This document shows positions 12,239 to 22,833 of a DNA stretch of 64,000 nucleotides, piece by piece. Below the pieces are notes generated by a model. That model ran no database searches. It was not told where the DNA came from and saw nothing but the letters and a program-made list of their open reading frames with translations. Source of the stretch: Melampsora larici-populina 98AG31 (taxonomy: Eukaryota > Basidiomycota > Pucciniomycetes > Pucciniales > Melampsoraceae). A program made the position numbers and the translations under genes. The stretch spans positions 537,607 through 601,606 of the forward strand of contig NW_006768803.1 of assembly GCF_000204055.1 (NCBI RefSeq), given 5' to 3'. Numbering within the stretch: position 1 is the first letter of the stretch; the number at the start of each line of letters is the position of its first letter.

Positions 12239-12430
12239 TAGTCGATGATTGAAACTGTCGTTTGAGAAATTTTTGTGCCGTGTAGATTAATGATTAAGTA
12301 TGTGAATCTATATATGTTTTCCGTAGATATCTGTTGTTCTCTGATGGATTCAAGCACAAGGATTTGGTTTGCTCTGATACGATATGATTTGGAGTTACAA
12401 TTTTGAGCATATAGCAAATGAAAGCTTTGC

Positions 12431-12660
12431 TTGACTCATTCTATGTGACATGTGTTAAACCCAGTCGCAATCATCGCAGTCATACAAGTGGTGAAATTTG
12501 TCGACTGTACCTCCCGTTGCTTTCGCTGATACTGACAGTAATGCTGCCGCGCTGCCACATTGTTGTGATATTGATTCTACGGGAGTTACTATGCACATAC
12601 TATGCTCTGTCAACAAGTTCATAGGCAAGACCAGACTGCGAAGGATCCCTTGGTCATCGT
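12431..12660. repeat. Dispersed repeat, copy 1
   Basis: This stretch aligns by eye with 58327-58560 in the same orientation. Shared landmarks in order are GTGTTA..AAACC, CAATCAT, AAATTTGTC, AATGCTGCC, GCTGCCACAT and CTTGGTCA. Divergence is substantial. No terminal repeats or coding sequence were seen, so the element type is unknown. Confidence 0.5.
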
Positions 12661-13525
12661 CTGCGTGCCTAGCTTAATTTTTTTTATTTTTTTACTGCGC
12701 CAAATGTATCCTGACTCGTTCAAAATCAGGCAACACAGACGTTCGTCACGGTCGTCGCTGCTTTGGTTTCCTCAATTGCACACCTTGAGCACAACCATTC
12801 AACAAGCCTTATTACATCGCCTCTATTCCCGATGCTGCAAGACGTTCCAACACGCCCTATTACATAGATTCTATCTGAGTGTTTGTGAAAAATTTCTGAT
12901 TTAGTCATGGTGTTCTTTTGTTATAGTGAACGATCCTTTGGCATCGCTCGCTTGCTTTGAATCAGGGAAAATTATGAGACAACTCATGATGATTATCATG
13001 ATGATTAAATCATCGAGTTCTTCAAAAACTGGACGAGCTTTCTTCTCTTGTTGTCGCAAGTCAATTGAACGATCAAAGTTGATTGCTGATCTCATTGTAC
13101 ACTTCAGCTTCAAATCCGGTACTTCTCTTTCCACTCAGATGGAGTTTGACTGACAATGATTCAACTCACATTGTGCATTGTTCAGTAGTTTCACATGCAT
13201 CAATCACCTTTTGATATTCCCTCAGAATGATGAAGCAAATAAATTTGTTTCACCTTGCGTGTAGAGATTGAACGGACATATCTTAGACCAAAATGTTTGT
13301 AGATTTCAGAATGTTAGGATTGTTCACAAGCAAAGACCCGATAATTTTGATCGAATGATTTGAATAGAGGTAAACAGTTGAAAAGATGGCCGCCATACAA
13401 CATGAGGATCCTTATGAAAACGAGCCGTATATAAATAATGCTTGAGCTAGAAGCGAGAGAGGTGGATCAAGTTGGATCATGAATGTGATTGTTGATATCA
13501 ATTGTTTCAATAAACTCCACAAGAG
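12661..13525. other. No gene recognised
   Basis: Short ORFs on both strands have no recognisable domains. A TATATAAATA element near 13428 precedes the small ORF at 13526 by about 95 bases. Confidence 0.3.
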
Positions 13526-13711
13526 ATGAATAAAAGAAATCGTCTAGTTTTCAAAAAACATCGTTTGTTCCGGATTGGCGACAAGGTCTTTCCAAAGACT
13601 GATAACCCAAGCTTTGTTCAAGTTAATCGTCAGGCGAGTCTAAAGCTTGCGTTGAATGGTGCTGATCGAGTAGCGACTGTAGGTGTTCATTGGAGCAAAC
13701 CAAAGCGGTGA
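13526..13711 (+). CDS. Small basic ORF, 61 aa, uncertain
   Basis: An ATG-initiated ORF encoding a lysine/arginine-rich protein (starts MNKRNRLVFKKHRLFRIGDK). A TATA-like sequence lies at a plausible distance upstream. No domain, no signal peptide and no homologue recognised. It could be a short gene, a first exon or chance. Confidence 0.2.
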   Translation: MNKRNRLVFKKHRLFRIGDKVFPKTDNPSFVQVNRQASLKLALNGADRVATVGVHWSKPKR

Positions 13712-13887
13712 CGAAATTCCTTGTGGACTGATTTCGAATGGTTCAGGATACATTTGCGGCGCAGTGCTGCGGGCGCAGTAAAAAAAATAAAAAAACTGGC
13801 TCTCAAAATCTATCATCTTATTCTGACTTGGATTTCATCCTGATATTAATGTTTTGTTTCATTGTTTTTTGTTGGATCTTCCAACAG

Positions 13888-14289
13888 TCAGACTTTTCTT
13901 GTGGGTCTAGTCAAACGGAACAAAACTCTAGTGAATCACAACCAGAATCTGACCCGAACAAGCGAATCACACTACACTTTACTCTTCTGATGGAAATGTT
14001 AAAGGTACACATTTCCAATAGAAAAGAAATCTAAAGTTAACCTGAAGAAAATCCTGACGGATTTTATTGATTTTTTTCTTCTAAATTGGTTCGCTAGTAT
14101 TTAAAACAACAAGAATATCTTGTAGTACAAGAAGTTATTTTATTATCTGGATCAAGTTGTCAATTAAAATTAAAAACAAATCATAAAGACGTTGAATTTT
14201 TAGAATTTATTACTTCTGGTTTAAGTAATCAAGTTTCTAAAGCGATTAAACTCTTAACCAACAAAATTTGGACATGGAAAAAAACGTAG
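13888..14289 (+). pseudogene. 3' exons of an unrecognised gene
   Basis: One exon (about 13888-14005, containing NKRITLHFTLLMEMLK) is joined by an intron (GTACAC...CTAG) to an AT-rich terminal exon (about 14098-14289). The terminal exon reads YLKQQEYLVVQEVILLSG...FITSGLSNQVSKAIKLL and stops at TAG 14287-14289. The phase across the intron is consistent. No 5' exons with similar character were found upstream, so this looks like a truncated remnant. The family was not identified. Confidence 0.4.
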
Positions 14290-14689
14290 AAAACAAAAAT
14301 ATATAAATATATACTCTCAAGGTTTCTTGATTGATTGATTGATTTTTTCTGGAGCAGAAAGACTCTTAAACAAATTTGGATTGGAAATCAAAAGTGGATG
14401 AGCTTGAAACTCTTGGATAGTTAAATTTGTAGAAGAACTTGATTGATTTGATGGTAAGAAGGTTGAGAGATTGGATTCTTCAATTGAATTTTGATTATAC
14501 TTCCTTTCTATTCATATCTGATGTGGTGAAACCTGTCTTGAAGCTTATTATCTCTAGCCAAGAGTTCCCATTTGAGGGAGGGTCCGACCAGAGATTTTCG
14601 TGGAGAATGTGATAGATATCAAAGGCGGTCAGCATCCGTTGGTTGAAGCCTGCGTGGAAAGTTTTATAGAAAATGCTACATACATGGTA

Positions 14690-14771
14690 CAGCTATTCCA
14701 GGAATTTGTGTCGTGGTCGCACAAATTCATGGTCTTTTTCCCCCAAGCGCCACTGGCAATACAGGCGCAGC
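14690..14771 (+). repeat. Left terminal inverted repeat of the two-gene transposon
   Basis: Matches the complement of 19764-19844 over about 80 bp with a few substitutions and a short indel. It is preceded by TA. Shared blocks include GTGTCGTGGTCGCACAAA and TTCATGGTCTTTTTCCCC. Confidence 0.85.
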
Positions 14772-14965
14772 GGGGTGAAGAGCAGCTCAGCCCCGAACCG
14801 CCGGATACACAGACCAGGTATCGGGCCTGGCCCCCCATCAAAAATTTTTCCCACGTGGAATTTTTTCCCACATCGGAAAATTTCATTCCATATCTTCTCT
14901 GGTTAGTCTTCTTTTTTATTTTCAGAGAACCATGATGCTGACACTTCCACATCCCCATTCTAGAC

Positions 14966-16085
14966 ATGCGATCTCGACCCGGTCCATACGACGTTGGCAT
15001 CAAGGTGCTGGCAGTGCAGCACCTTCGCACAGGAAAAACCATCGAGCAAGTGCGTCGGCTGTTGAAGTCACCGGTCAGCACGCGGAGCATATCCCGTTGG
15101 CACTCTTTATATCGACGTACCTATTCAGTGATTCGCAACCCTGAAGACTATCGTCGCCTTGGAAGATCAACCCGTCTGGACGACGAGGATAGAGAATTTA
15201 TGTTGGAGTTACTAGATCGCAATCCAGCTCTCTACTTGGACGAGTATCGATTTGCGGTATATCGACGTACCGGCGAATGGGTCGTGTTGCAAACCATCGC
15301 GAGTGATCTCAAGGATCGACTCCACCTGACTCGCAAGAAGGCTCGGACGGTACACCCGAACCAGAGTCCCTCGAAGAGAGCTAAGTATCTGTATGCAGCA
15401 GGGGCGCTGAACCCCAACATGCTTGTTTTCCTCGGTTAGTCTGTTTTTGGTCATGTTTTGAATGATGAATGATTAGCTGACATTATATATTGACCCATTC
15501 AGACGAGTGCGCGGTTCAGGAAAGGCATCTCGGCAGGACGTTCGGCCGCGCTAGACGAGGTCAACGGACCACACGAATTCCTTGGAGTCGAGGAGGGAAA
15601 CGGTACTCACTCCTACCGGCCATATTCCAAGGCGGCGTATTAGCACTTGACTGCCAAGAAGGCAGCTACTGTCAAGATGACTTTGAGGGATTCCTCAAAC
15701 ATCGTTTGGTAAGCAGTTTTTCTCAACCTTCATCCCCCAAATTTCAAAAACTTACGTTGAACTTTGCTAGTTTCCTATGATGAATCCCTACCCTCAGGCA
15801 AACTCCGTTTTAGTGATGGACAATGCAAGGATCCACCATGGGGTTCGGATCGATGAACTTGCTGCAGAAAGACGTATCCGCATCTTGTACCTCCCACCTT
15901 ACTCGCCCGATCTGAACCCGATTGAGAAGGCTTTTAGTGTCCTTAAATACCACTTTTGACGCACCCAGATCCTTGTTTCAACCGCTACTGAAGATAAGAT
16001 TGATGTGATCATGGATACAACCTGGAAGCTGTTTACCGCTCAGCTCATGCACAAGTTATATGTAGTTTGTGGCTACTGGATTTAG
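14966..16085 (+). pseudogene. Tc1/mariner-type DDE transposase, one premature stop
   Basis: Three exons (14966-15434, 15503-15708, 15771-16085) with consistent phases would give 329 residues, the usual length for this superfamily. The N-terminal third is a helix-turn-helix region (VLAVQHLRTGKTIEQVRRLL). The catalytic triad is visible: VFLDE (formed across intron 1), [12 protein letters not shown], and [11 protein letters not shown], with 34 residues between the second Asp and the Glu (DD34E). TGA at 15957-15959 stops the protein about 42 residues early, just after the Glu-containing helix; the frame then stays open to TAG 16083-16085. Its context (TTTTGA) is consistent with an ancestral CGA arginine. 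It sits inside the left repeat of the 14690-19844 unit. Confidence 0.85.
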
Positions 16086-16730
16086 CAGTTTATGTGAAAT
16101 ATCATCAGAAATTGCTTGTCATAAGCGTTTGCTCAGTTGGAAATGTCCCAAAGGCCTAATGTGAGAAAAAGTGTCACAATAAGATATTGTTCCCTGTGAG
16201 AGATCGGACTTTATGTAATGCTCTCACAAAAATTTGCAGTTTGTGCATGTGAGAAAACGCACTGAGAGTGCAAAAAAAGGTCTTGTGTAGAACCTTTGAA
16301 ATATTTGTCTTATGTTCATTTAAAGAGGCAAGTCTCAAATCGGACCTTGTGCAAAGTGTTCATTTCAAAAGACCAGTCTCAACTTTGACATCTTGCAAGA
16401 CTGGTCTTCTTGACTGAGACTCACAAGATAGACACATCATATAGAGGCACATTTGGGAAAAGTGAAGGCAGCGATCAGATCACACATCTCATTATTGCAT
16501 GTAGAGGTTAGACAAAAGCCAAGGTTCACCAGGTAAGACTGGAAGTTCAAATTAGACAAGCAAGAGGAGATTAAAGAAGAAACAGTTCACAAAATTTTAA
16601 GAGGGGATGTTGAGTTATTGATTGCGCCGATCACAAGTTTGTTTAAATGTATCACAAATATTTGATTGAGTAAGGATATTGATCGATCACAAAGAGTCTA
16701 TCAGAAAGAGCAACATCTAAAAGAATAAGA
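16086..16730. other. Convergent intergenic spacer with inverted repeats
   Basis: No gene. Short inverted copies occur, such as AAGACCAGTCT near 16369 and AGACTGGTCTT near 16398, plus several CTCACA/TGTGAG and GTCTCAA/TTGAGAC words. This could be a shared terminator region for the two convergent genes. The structure is suggestive only. Confidence 0.35.
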
Positions 16731-19091
16731 TCAAGAAGAATCTCTAGAGGATTTCAGGAACTGGTTATACTCAGGAACGGCCTTGTAAAGGTCATCAGCG
16801 TGAGCAAACGCTATCCCCATACTTCGGAAACTTTCAAAAGTGTATGTCTTGCGGTCCAACAGTCGAGCAAAATCGTTGATACCTTCATCAGACAGGATGT
16901 CACGTGTTTTCTTCATTTCAGACTTGATACCGGCGAAAAGGAGGAAGTCCTCGAAAAGAGGCATCTCAGGAGGTGGCGATAATTGAGTTGAATCAGTGGG
17001 AGCATAGGTATTGGGTGTGGGGACTGGAAGGGAAGGTTGAGCCGGTGGAAACGCAGCCGAAGGGCAATTTTGCGAGGGCGGGAAAGCAGCCGAAGGAAAA
17101 GGTTGAGAGGGCTGCAAAGGAGCCAAAGGGAAAGTTTGAGATGGTGGGAAAGGAGCCGAAGGGAAAGTTTGAGATGGTGGGAAAGCAGATGAAGGATATG
17201 GTGCACCATAATAGTTATGGTGGACCACCGTTCCTGAAGTCGAACTGGCAGTCGGCTGCACTGGTCCGGGGGTAGTTCGACCATTAAGCTGATTTTTTTC
17301 CTTCTCGTATTCGGCCACAGGAATCCAACCGAAATCAGGGCGCTTGGAAGGAGGATTAACCTCATCAACGCCTGCGACCCCTGCAGCCTAATACAAAGGA
17401 GAGCGTTCACTAAACCTCAAAGGAGATAGAGGAATGATGAAGACTTACCCAATTGGTAGCCCATGTGCGTATGCGCGCAATGCTGAGCACGACACATAGA
17501 TTTGGGTCCTTTGGATTCAGCGCGTAAGTGACGTTTTCGCCTGCTGTGAAGTCCTTTGAAAACCGTGCCCATAGTTTTCAAAAGTGACGCTCGCCATCGC
17601 TCAATATTGCGGACTAATCATGCAAATGAGAAAGTCAGCCCTTGATCAACAAGCAAGGTAAAAAAGTTACTAACCCCTGCGGAGTCGTCTGATTCAGGGT
17701 GAGCTTCGGTATCAGAAGAAGGAGGCTTAGGGGCGTGGTTTTTGCGAGCAATCTCCAAGTTCCGTTGAACGTTCGAAGTGAGTTTAGGGTTTTCGTGATA
17801 GATTTTGAAACCCATGACCGTGGTAGCAGGGACAGACTGAGTAATGGCCATGAACTCTTGAAAACTGTTGTTATCATCAATACCCATCTTAGTGGCCTTG
17901 TGGTGACGAGAGCCGTGGATGTAACCCTGAATCTCGATGGTGTTGTCGTACCAGGCTTTCCTAAGTGAATCCTGAACACCATCAAGCCGTTTGTTGCAAC
18001 TTCTGAAAAGTACCAATCGGAATTGAGCAAAGTGGAGTGCAGGGCTGCTGATTACAAACTTATGGGGGACCTTGGGGTTGTAGTTCTCAAATTTGGGAGC
18101 TGGGGTCTTGCGAGCTGGTTGAGCCTTCTTGCGTTTCTTACCGTTAGAAGTGGAAGGTTCAGGCTCGTCGGGGACTACTGGTTACCAGAGGTTGAAACCG
18201 ACTTGGAAGGTACGCGCAAGATCGGATGTTTCCCCTTCGTTAGGTTGCAAGTCGACAGGTAAATCAGTGTTTGGTTTGGGGTCATAGAACATATTGGGAG
18301 GTAGATCTAAAAAGGTCCAAAGTCAGTTTAGACATTCATGAGGGTAAAGCAAAAAGTGAAACTAGGTACTAACCGTCATCTTCATCCTGGGGGTCAAGCC
18401 GTTCTAAATGTACATCTAGTAAGCATGAATGTCAGCTTGAGATTCACGTGGTAAAGAGGAATAGAAACCATTACTGACCATAATCTTCGACTCGATGGTC
18501 ATTTGCCTCAGCTAGTTCTACATAGAATGAAAGTCAGCATGAGGATCATTTCGACGAGGTAACCAGAGACTCGTTTGACCTACCATCCAGTTGGTTGAAC
18601 TGGTCAGAGTCTAGGTCAAGGACCGCAGCCGACCTCTTATTTGAGGACCTTGAATCAGGGATTGGTTTGGCAGCGGTGGAAAGAATTGGCCGGACAATGG
18701 ATGGAGGAAGAGGCGGTATAGATTCTAAAGAGTCGAATGTGTTGCAAATTGAAGGATTGAGATGGGGGTTAAAAGAAGAAACCGAAGAAGTTTGTGACCC
18801 GGAAGGGGTGGGGCCAGCAGAGCTACCGTTGCGAAAATCTTTCATCGACGGGGTTATCGTGCCGGCCGGGTGATCAGATCGCTTAGAGGGCTCCTTGCAA
18901 GGCGAAGCTAGGGGTGATGACACCCCAATGAGCGAGGGAGCAATAACCGGTGGGGGCATGATTGACCTAGCAGAAGAGGGGAAGATAGAGGATCTGGCGA
19001 TCCAACACAATGCCAAAAAGATAAGTTAATCTCTCTGTTTCAATAATCGAGAACAAAAAACTCACCGAGCTGTACCGGCATTCTGATTCAT
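16731..19091 (-). pseudogene. Accessory gene of the two-gene transposon, SAM-like C-terminus
   Basis: Seven exons (19066-19091, 18584-18993, 18479-18517, 18374-18415, 17675-18306, 17449-17612, 16731-17387) give about 656 residues once two defects are allowed for. These are TAA at 18182-18184 and a one-base deletion near 17580. The N-terminus is disordered and Ser/Pro-rich. The middle has a basic KKRKK patch and a compact block (RKAWYDNTIEIQGYIHGS, HHKATKMGID). Near the C-terminus a proline-rich repeat of FPPSQTFPSA-like units precedes a helical domain (LFEDFLLFAGI...ILSDEGINDFARLL...FRSMGIAFAHADDL), reminiscent of a SAM-type fold. The function is unknown. KKRKK and the element context suggest a DNA- or chromatin-associated accessory protein, which is inference. 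I know no homologue. Confidence 0.65.
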
Positions 19092-19763
19092 AAGTGCTTG
19101 TGAATAGGTGCGGTTGCAAAGCACACGGGACACAACATCAATGCTACCTGTGGCCGACCTATCGGAATCACAATGAGAGGAATTGACAAAATGAAAATGA
19201 ACAAAAAAATGAGATCATGACGAGATGAAGAACGGATCGGAGGGACAAAAGACATACGAAGGTGCGTTGGAAGTCTTGCTGTTAACCATACTGAAGGTGA
19301 TGATTGAGGGTGTTGAGTAATTTTTGACAAATGTGGAGTATCTGTTGACAATAGTGAGTGTCTTGAGGGGCGAAACGGTCACGGAGGCCATATTTTCATG
19401 GGATGAGGGGGTCTGGTTGGATTTGGTCATCTCGTGGGTTGAGTGAATGTCCGGTTCTGGTGAATGAATGGGCAACCAAACATTGGCCAAATGTAGGAAG
19501 GCCATCCGGCCTTGGGATGGTTGGGTTGAGGTGTTGATGTGTGAGCTTGGGTTGGTATGGTGGTGGATATGGTATGGTGGTGGATTCGGTATGGTGGTGG
19601 ATATGGTGGTGGATATGGATAGATCAATCCGGTGGGTCACTGAACGGATGTCGCAAACAAACCCAAACAAACCATCAGGGCCAGTCAAACTCGTACATCC
19701 AATGCTGCCGGATATACGAGTCCACACAGGTCCACACCCCGTTACAGCTGTGCTGCGCTGCGC
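19092..19763. other. 5' flank of the accessory gene, inside the transposon
   Basis: Noncoding leader or promoter region between the accessory gene and the right inverted repeat. It contains the GGTGGATATGGTAT-type minisatellite at 19553-19618. No other structure recognised. Confidence 0.4.
19553..19618 (+). repeat. Minisatellite GGTATGGTGGTGGATAT-like
   Basis: Four to five imperfect tandem units of GGTATGGTGGTGGATAT and shortened forms. It lies in the noncoding leader of the minus-strand accessory gene. Confidence 0.8.
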
Positions 19764-19844
19764 ACTGCCTGTATTCGCCGGTGGCGCTGGGGGGAAAAAG
19801 ACCATGAATTTGTGCGACCACGACACGAATTCCTGGAATAGCTG
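19764..19844 (-). repeat. Right terminal inverted repeat of the two-gene transposon
   Basis: Inverted copy of 14690-14771. The outermost base is followed by TA at 19845-19846. The similarity fades gradually inward, with further short matches (CCGGATA). Confidence 0.85.
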
Positions 19845-20168
19845 TAAGTACCAGACAATCACCATTCACTTACCATAATCTGTCACAAAGATTGATCCAT
19901 TAGTTGTAGGTTGGAGGTAAAGGGTTAAGGACCCAAAGAGATACAAAAAATCAACAAGACAAAACATCGGAAGAGGAGATAATCCTATGATATAATTATT
20001 AATAATGAATGACATGATTTAAGCTGTGAAATTGCTCAATTGATGTTTATAAATGATGAATAGATCTTCTTATGATGAATACAGATGATTTTTTCCTAAT
20101 ATCCATTCCTGAAAAGCTTTTTTGGAATTACAATGTTTTTGTAAAGTTGTCCAATTTTGGATTATTTG

Positions 20169-20335
20169 TGGGATACAAAGTCAAATCTGGGATTTTTTTC
20201 CCAGGTTCCCAGTTTTTGTTTTTGGATGTGTTCGGAACTTTCCCACGTTCTCCCAGTTTCCCAGTTTGAGTTTTTGGCTGTATTTTGAAAACTGGGAAAC
20301 TGGGAAAAAACTCCCAGTTTTAACTTTGTATCCCA
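20169..20335. mobile_element. 167-bp MITE, family with 57087-57225
   Basis: Ends TGGGATACAAAG and CTTTGTATCCCA are perfect inverted repeats. The interior has many CCCAGTTT/AAACTGGG words. The same element with a shorter interior occurs at 57087-57225 in the same orientation. No coding capacity. The target duplication is not certain because both flanks are AT-rich. Confidence 0.75.
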
Positions 20336-20412
20336 TAATTATAGCACATTTTAAAGCTCTCTTTATGTTGATAAATAACTGCCCCAACATGACCTACGTC
20401 TGATGTGTGATG

Positions 20413-20620
20413 CCTAAGGGCCCGTTTGGCAGCAATTATTTTACTGTGGTATTCACACAATCACAGTAAAATAATCACAAACCAAATTTGGGTGTTTGGT
20501 AGCCCAAGTTTAGAGATTATTGTACAACAGTATTTGGTCAATAATCTCAAATTTGGAGGTATTTTTGGAATCTCCATTTTGGTGATTATTCCACCTACAA
20601 TCCAATTATTTCCGTATGTG
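20413..20620. mobile_element. Foldback MITE-like sequence
   Basis: Starts GGGCCCGTTTGGCAGC, a form common at the ends of hAT-type MITEs. It contains two perfect stems: TTATTTTACTGTG with its complement 12 bases later (about 20437-20475), and GAGATTATTG with its complement (about 20512-20547). The opposite terminus was not found, so the length is approximate. Confidence 0.45.
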
Positions 20621-20812
20621 AGAAGGGGACTTGTCAAAATTTTGACTTTTCCTTTCATCACCTTCTCAATACTACCCTTTCCTACCCTTTCTCCTTTGAC
20701 TCCAACACGTCTCATTTCTTTTTTTTCACCTACTTCAACTTCTTTTTTCTTTGTTCTTCTTTCACTGACCTTGCCTTCAACTCCTCACCTCGTTTTGTAT
20801 CATATGTCTGGT

Positions 20813-21045
20813 GTGCCTTGTATGTATCATGTGTATTGTATGTATTGTATGTATTGTATGATTTGAATGATTTGAATGTAGGTTTTGTATATTTGTATAT
20901 TTTGTATATTTTTTGTGTATTGTACATGGTGTATCATACCACACATTGAAGACATTCTTGACATACCATAACTACAACACATGCAAGGCATACAAGGCAT
21001 ATGATACAGATGATACATATATTACAATACATACAATACATAATT
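20813..21045. repeat. TGTAT microsatellite with inverted counterpart
   Basis: GTATTGTAT-type tandem units near 20829-20860 are mirrored by TACAATACATACAATACA at about 21023-21043. Together with the TATTTTGTATATTTTTTG run between them, this forms a large imperfect foldback. Noncoding. Confidence 0.6.
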
Positions 21046-21485
21046 GCATGAATGCACCATTTACTGTAATTATCTACACTTCCCTCTGCCAAAATCAACC
21101 CACAGTCAGTCCAAGTAATTGATACTAAAGGCTATTTTGCACTTACTGGCCACAGAAAATGACTTGGCTTTGATTGGGGTGGATCCACCATTTCCTGAAC
21201 ATCCAAAATTGGCCAAAGCTACCAATAGCTGCCACTGGACCGGTGCCTGCTTACAATGAGAATTGTTTTGAAATACTCAAGATGATCCAAATTATTTTGT
21301 GTAGTAATTTGATAATGTCAGGCTTTGGCATGCATGCTTAAGACAAGTGTCAAAGCAAGATGATTAGTTCCAGACATACAGAGTCATTTCAAAGAAGCAC
21401 AGACATTGGACTTACCACACTTAGCCAAGTTTGTTCAGTTTCAGCAAACCAACCTTGAAATGTTGCAGCTTTTGAGCTAACAACA

Positions 21486-21670
21486 CCCATGCCGTACCGC
21501 TCTGCTGCGCTATAACAACCATTTTCCCGAGCGCAGTGATTTGGCGCTATTAGAAAATCACTATTGCTACACTTTTTTTTTGGAAGCGCTATGGGACTCC
21601 AGAGCGGTGTGGCTTAAAAAACCGCTCCGCTCCGCTATGTTTGAAATTGGGACAAGGTAGTGTCCAAAAG
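21486..21670. repeat. Cluster of AGCGC/GCGCT and CCGCTC words
   Basis: Seven or more copies of AGCGC/GCGCT or closely related words are clustered in under 200 bp of otherwise AT-rich DNA. Such clusters are typical of transposase-binding subterminal regions of hAT elements. No terminal repeats were delimited. The interval 21046-21485 before it shows no gene. Confidence 0.35.
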
Positions 21671-21989
21671 CGCTGTCAAGCAGTCTTTTGGGAGTCAAAG
21701 GCGTGTTTTCTACTTCTTCAATTGGATCTTCATTACTTTGATTCCTTACAGATTGTATCTCTAACATTAACTCAAACAATCATTATCTTTTCATACTACA
21801 TCACATGTAATTGAAAAGGATTTAGATTGGCTTGTAAGCTTGAATTTGGTGGTTGTCAATGAACCTCAATCAGCTAAACCAGGTTAGTCATCATTGTCAC
21901 CATTTTTTGGCAGGAATCACAAGCTAATTGGCTTAATATCCTTGTTCTAGCTATCCAATTATTAACATACTTGATCCTAGCTTTGATAA

Positions 21990-22539
21990 ACAAACAATGA
22001 TCCTTGAAAGTTACCAAATACCTCAACTCCTCAACCTTATGGCAAAGGACTTATCAAGGGACAGGTGAGTTAGATCAATTTCTACTTGACCTACATTCTG
22101 ACCTTTTCTTCTCTTATTCCTTGTTAGATATCAATAATATTTTGATCAAATCCAAAAAGAGAATGCAAAAAGTGTTAGGTTGTATAACTATTGGGTAAGC
22201 GCAAGTAGACATTTAATGCCTTTGCTTTCAGGATAATTTTCCAGTTTCTTTTAAAAATCCACTCATCAAAGTGGTGATGTTAAAAGATCAAGTCGAGATG
22301 GATATGAGAGGTTGATTTTCTGCTGGACAAAAAGTTTTAGCCTTGATCATCATTTGATTGGCTTTGGCTGAATCTTCTGGGATTAATGTTGGTTTCTTGC
22401 CTTGGATGAACCTACGAGGAATCTTGATAAAGATAATAACAATGCTTTGGCTAATGCCCTTTCTGAGTGGGTTGCAAGTAGTGGAGGCCTTTGTGTAACA
22501 ATTCTAATTACTGATCACTGTTGGCGGTTTGCTTATCTA
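21990..22539 (+). pseudogene. RAD50: RAD50 C-terminal ATPase fragment, pseudogene
   Basis: RAD50 is the SMC-like ATPase of the MRE11-RAD50-NBS1 double-strand-break repair complex. Pieces of its C-terminal ATPase lobe are readable in order: LWQRTYQGT, LYNYWV (usually YNYRV), VVMLKDQVEMDMRG, the signature FSAGQKVLALIII, LALAESSGIN, the Walker B/D-loop ALDEPTRNLDKDN, and an H-loop-like ITDH. Two TGA codons (22313-22315, 22355-22357) replace the invariant arginines of MRGRCSAGQ and LIIRLALAE, and there is a frameshift before ALDEP. Intervening stops and introns further disrupt it. The fragment ends where Helitron 1 begins (22540). It is a remnant rather than the working gene; the functional copy must lie elsewhere. 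Confidence 0.85.
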
Positions 22540-22573
22540 CTAGCGAAATCAGCGGCGGGCGCCGCGGTTGGGA
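22540..22573 (-). terminator. Helitron 1 3' terminus (hairpin plus CTAG)
   Basis: Read on the minus strand, CCGCGGCGCCCGCCGC is followed by TGATTTCG, CTAG and then T. The self-complementary GC block and CTAG|T boundary match the end-recognition signal of Helitrons. The equivalent site of Helitron 2 (37556) has an identical hairpin core. Confidence 0.8.
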
Positions 22574-22833
22574 TAGACTTGCATCTCAACCGGAGCCTGC
22601 GCGCGCAAGACCTGTCCTTGTTGCATATAACATGTTGTTTTTCCCTAGGGTAATCTCTCTTCAGGGTCAAGCGAACCCACTCTATGTTTTGCTTCGAAAC
22701 AATTTGGAGTGTCAAAGTATTGAATCTATGTCATTGCAAGGCTTAATCCACAACCTTAATCAGAGAAAAACAACCAGGTACCATTTGTCAATTCTAATTA
22801 CATGACAGTCACCGAATAACGTATTTAACAAAA

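Larger units (their letters stand above)
14690..19844. mobile_element. 5.2-kb two-gene Tc1/mariner-type transposon
   Basis: Bounded by inverted repeats of about 80 bp that begin CAGCTATTCCAGGAATT on both strands. TA lies directly outside each end (14688-14689 and 19845-19846). Inside are a DD34E transposase on the plus strand (14966-16085) and a seven-exon gene on the minus strand (16731-19091), arranged convergently with about 640 bp between them. Each gene starts roughly 280-750 bp inside the nearer repeat. The TA duplication and DD34E catalytic spacing agree with the Tc1/mariner/IS630 superfamily. At more than twice the usual size, and with an extra gene, the unit is atypical. Both genes carry inactivating changes. 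Confidence 0.75.

Noticed and set aside
12926..13134. Overlapping ORFs on both strands near 13 kb
   Set aside because: No motif, no splice partners and low-complexity composition; chance frames.
17449..17612. A CGA-to-TGA nonsense codon in exon 6 of the accessory gene
   Set aside because: Exon length (164 nt) shows a one-base deletion instead; reading the bases across 17580-17581 gives TTTGAA in frame, so it was removed from the TTGA list.
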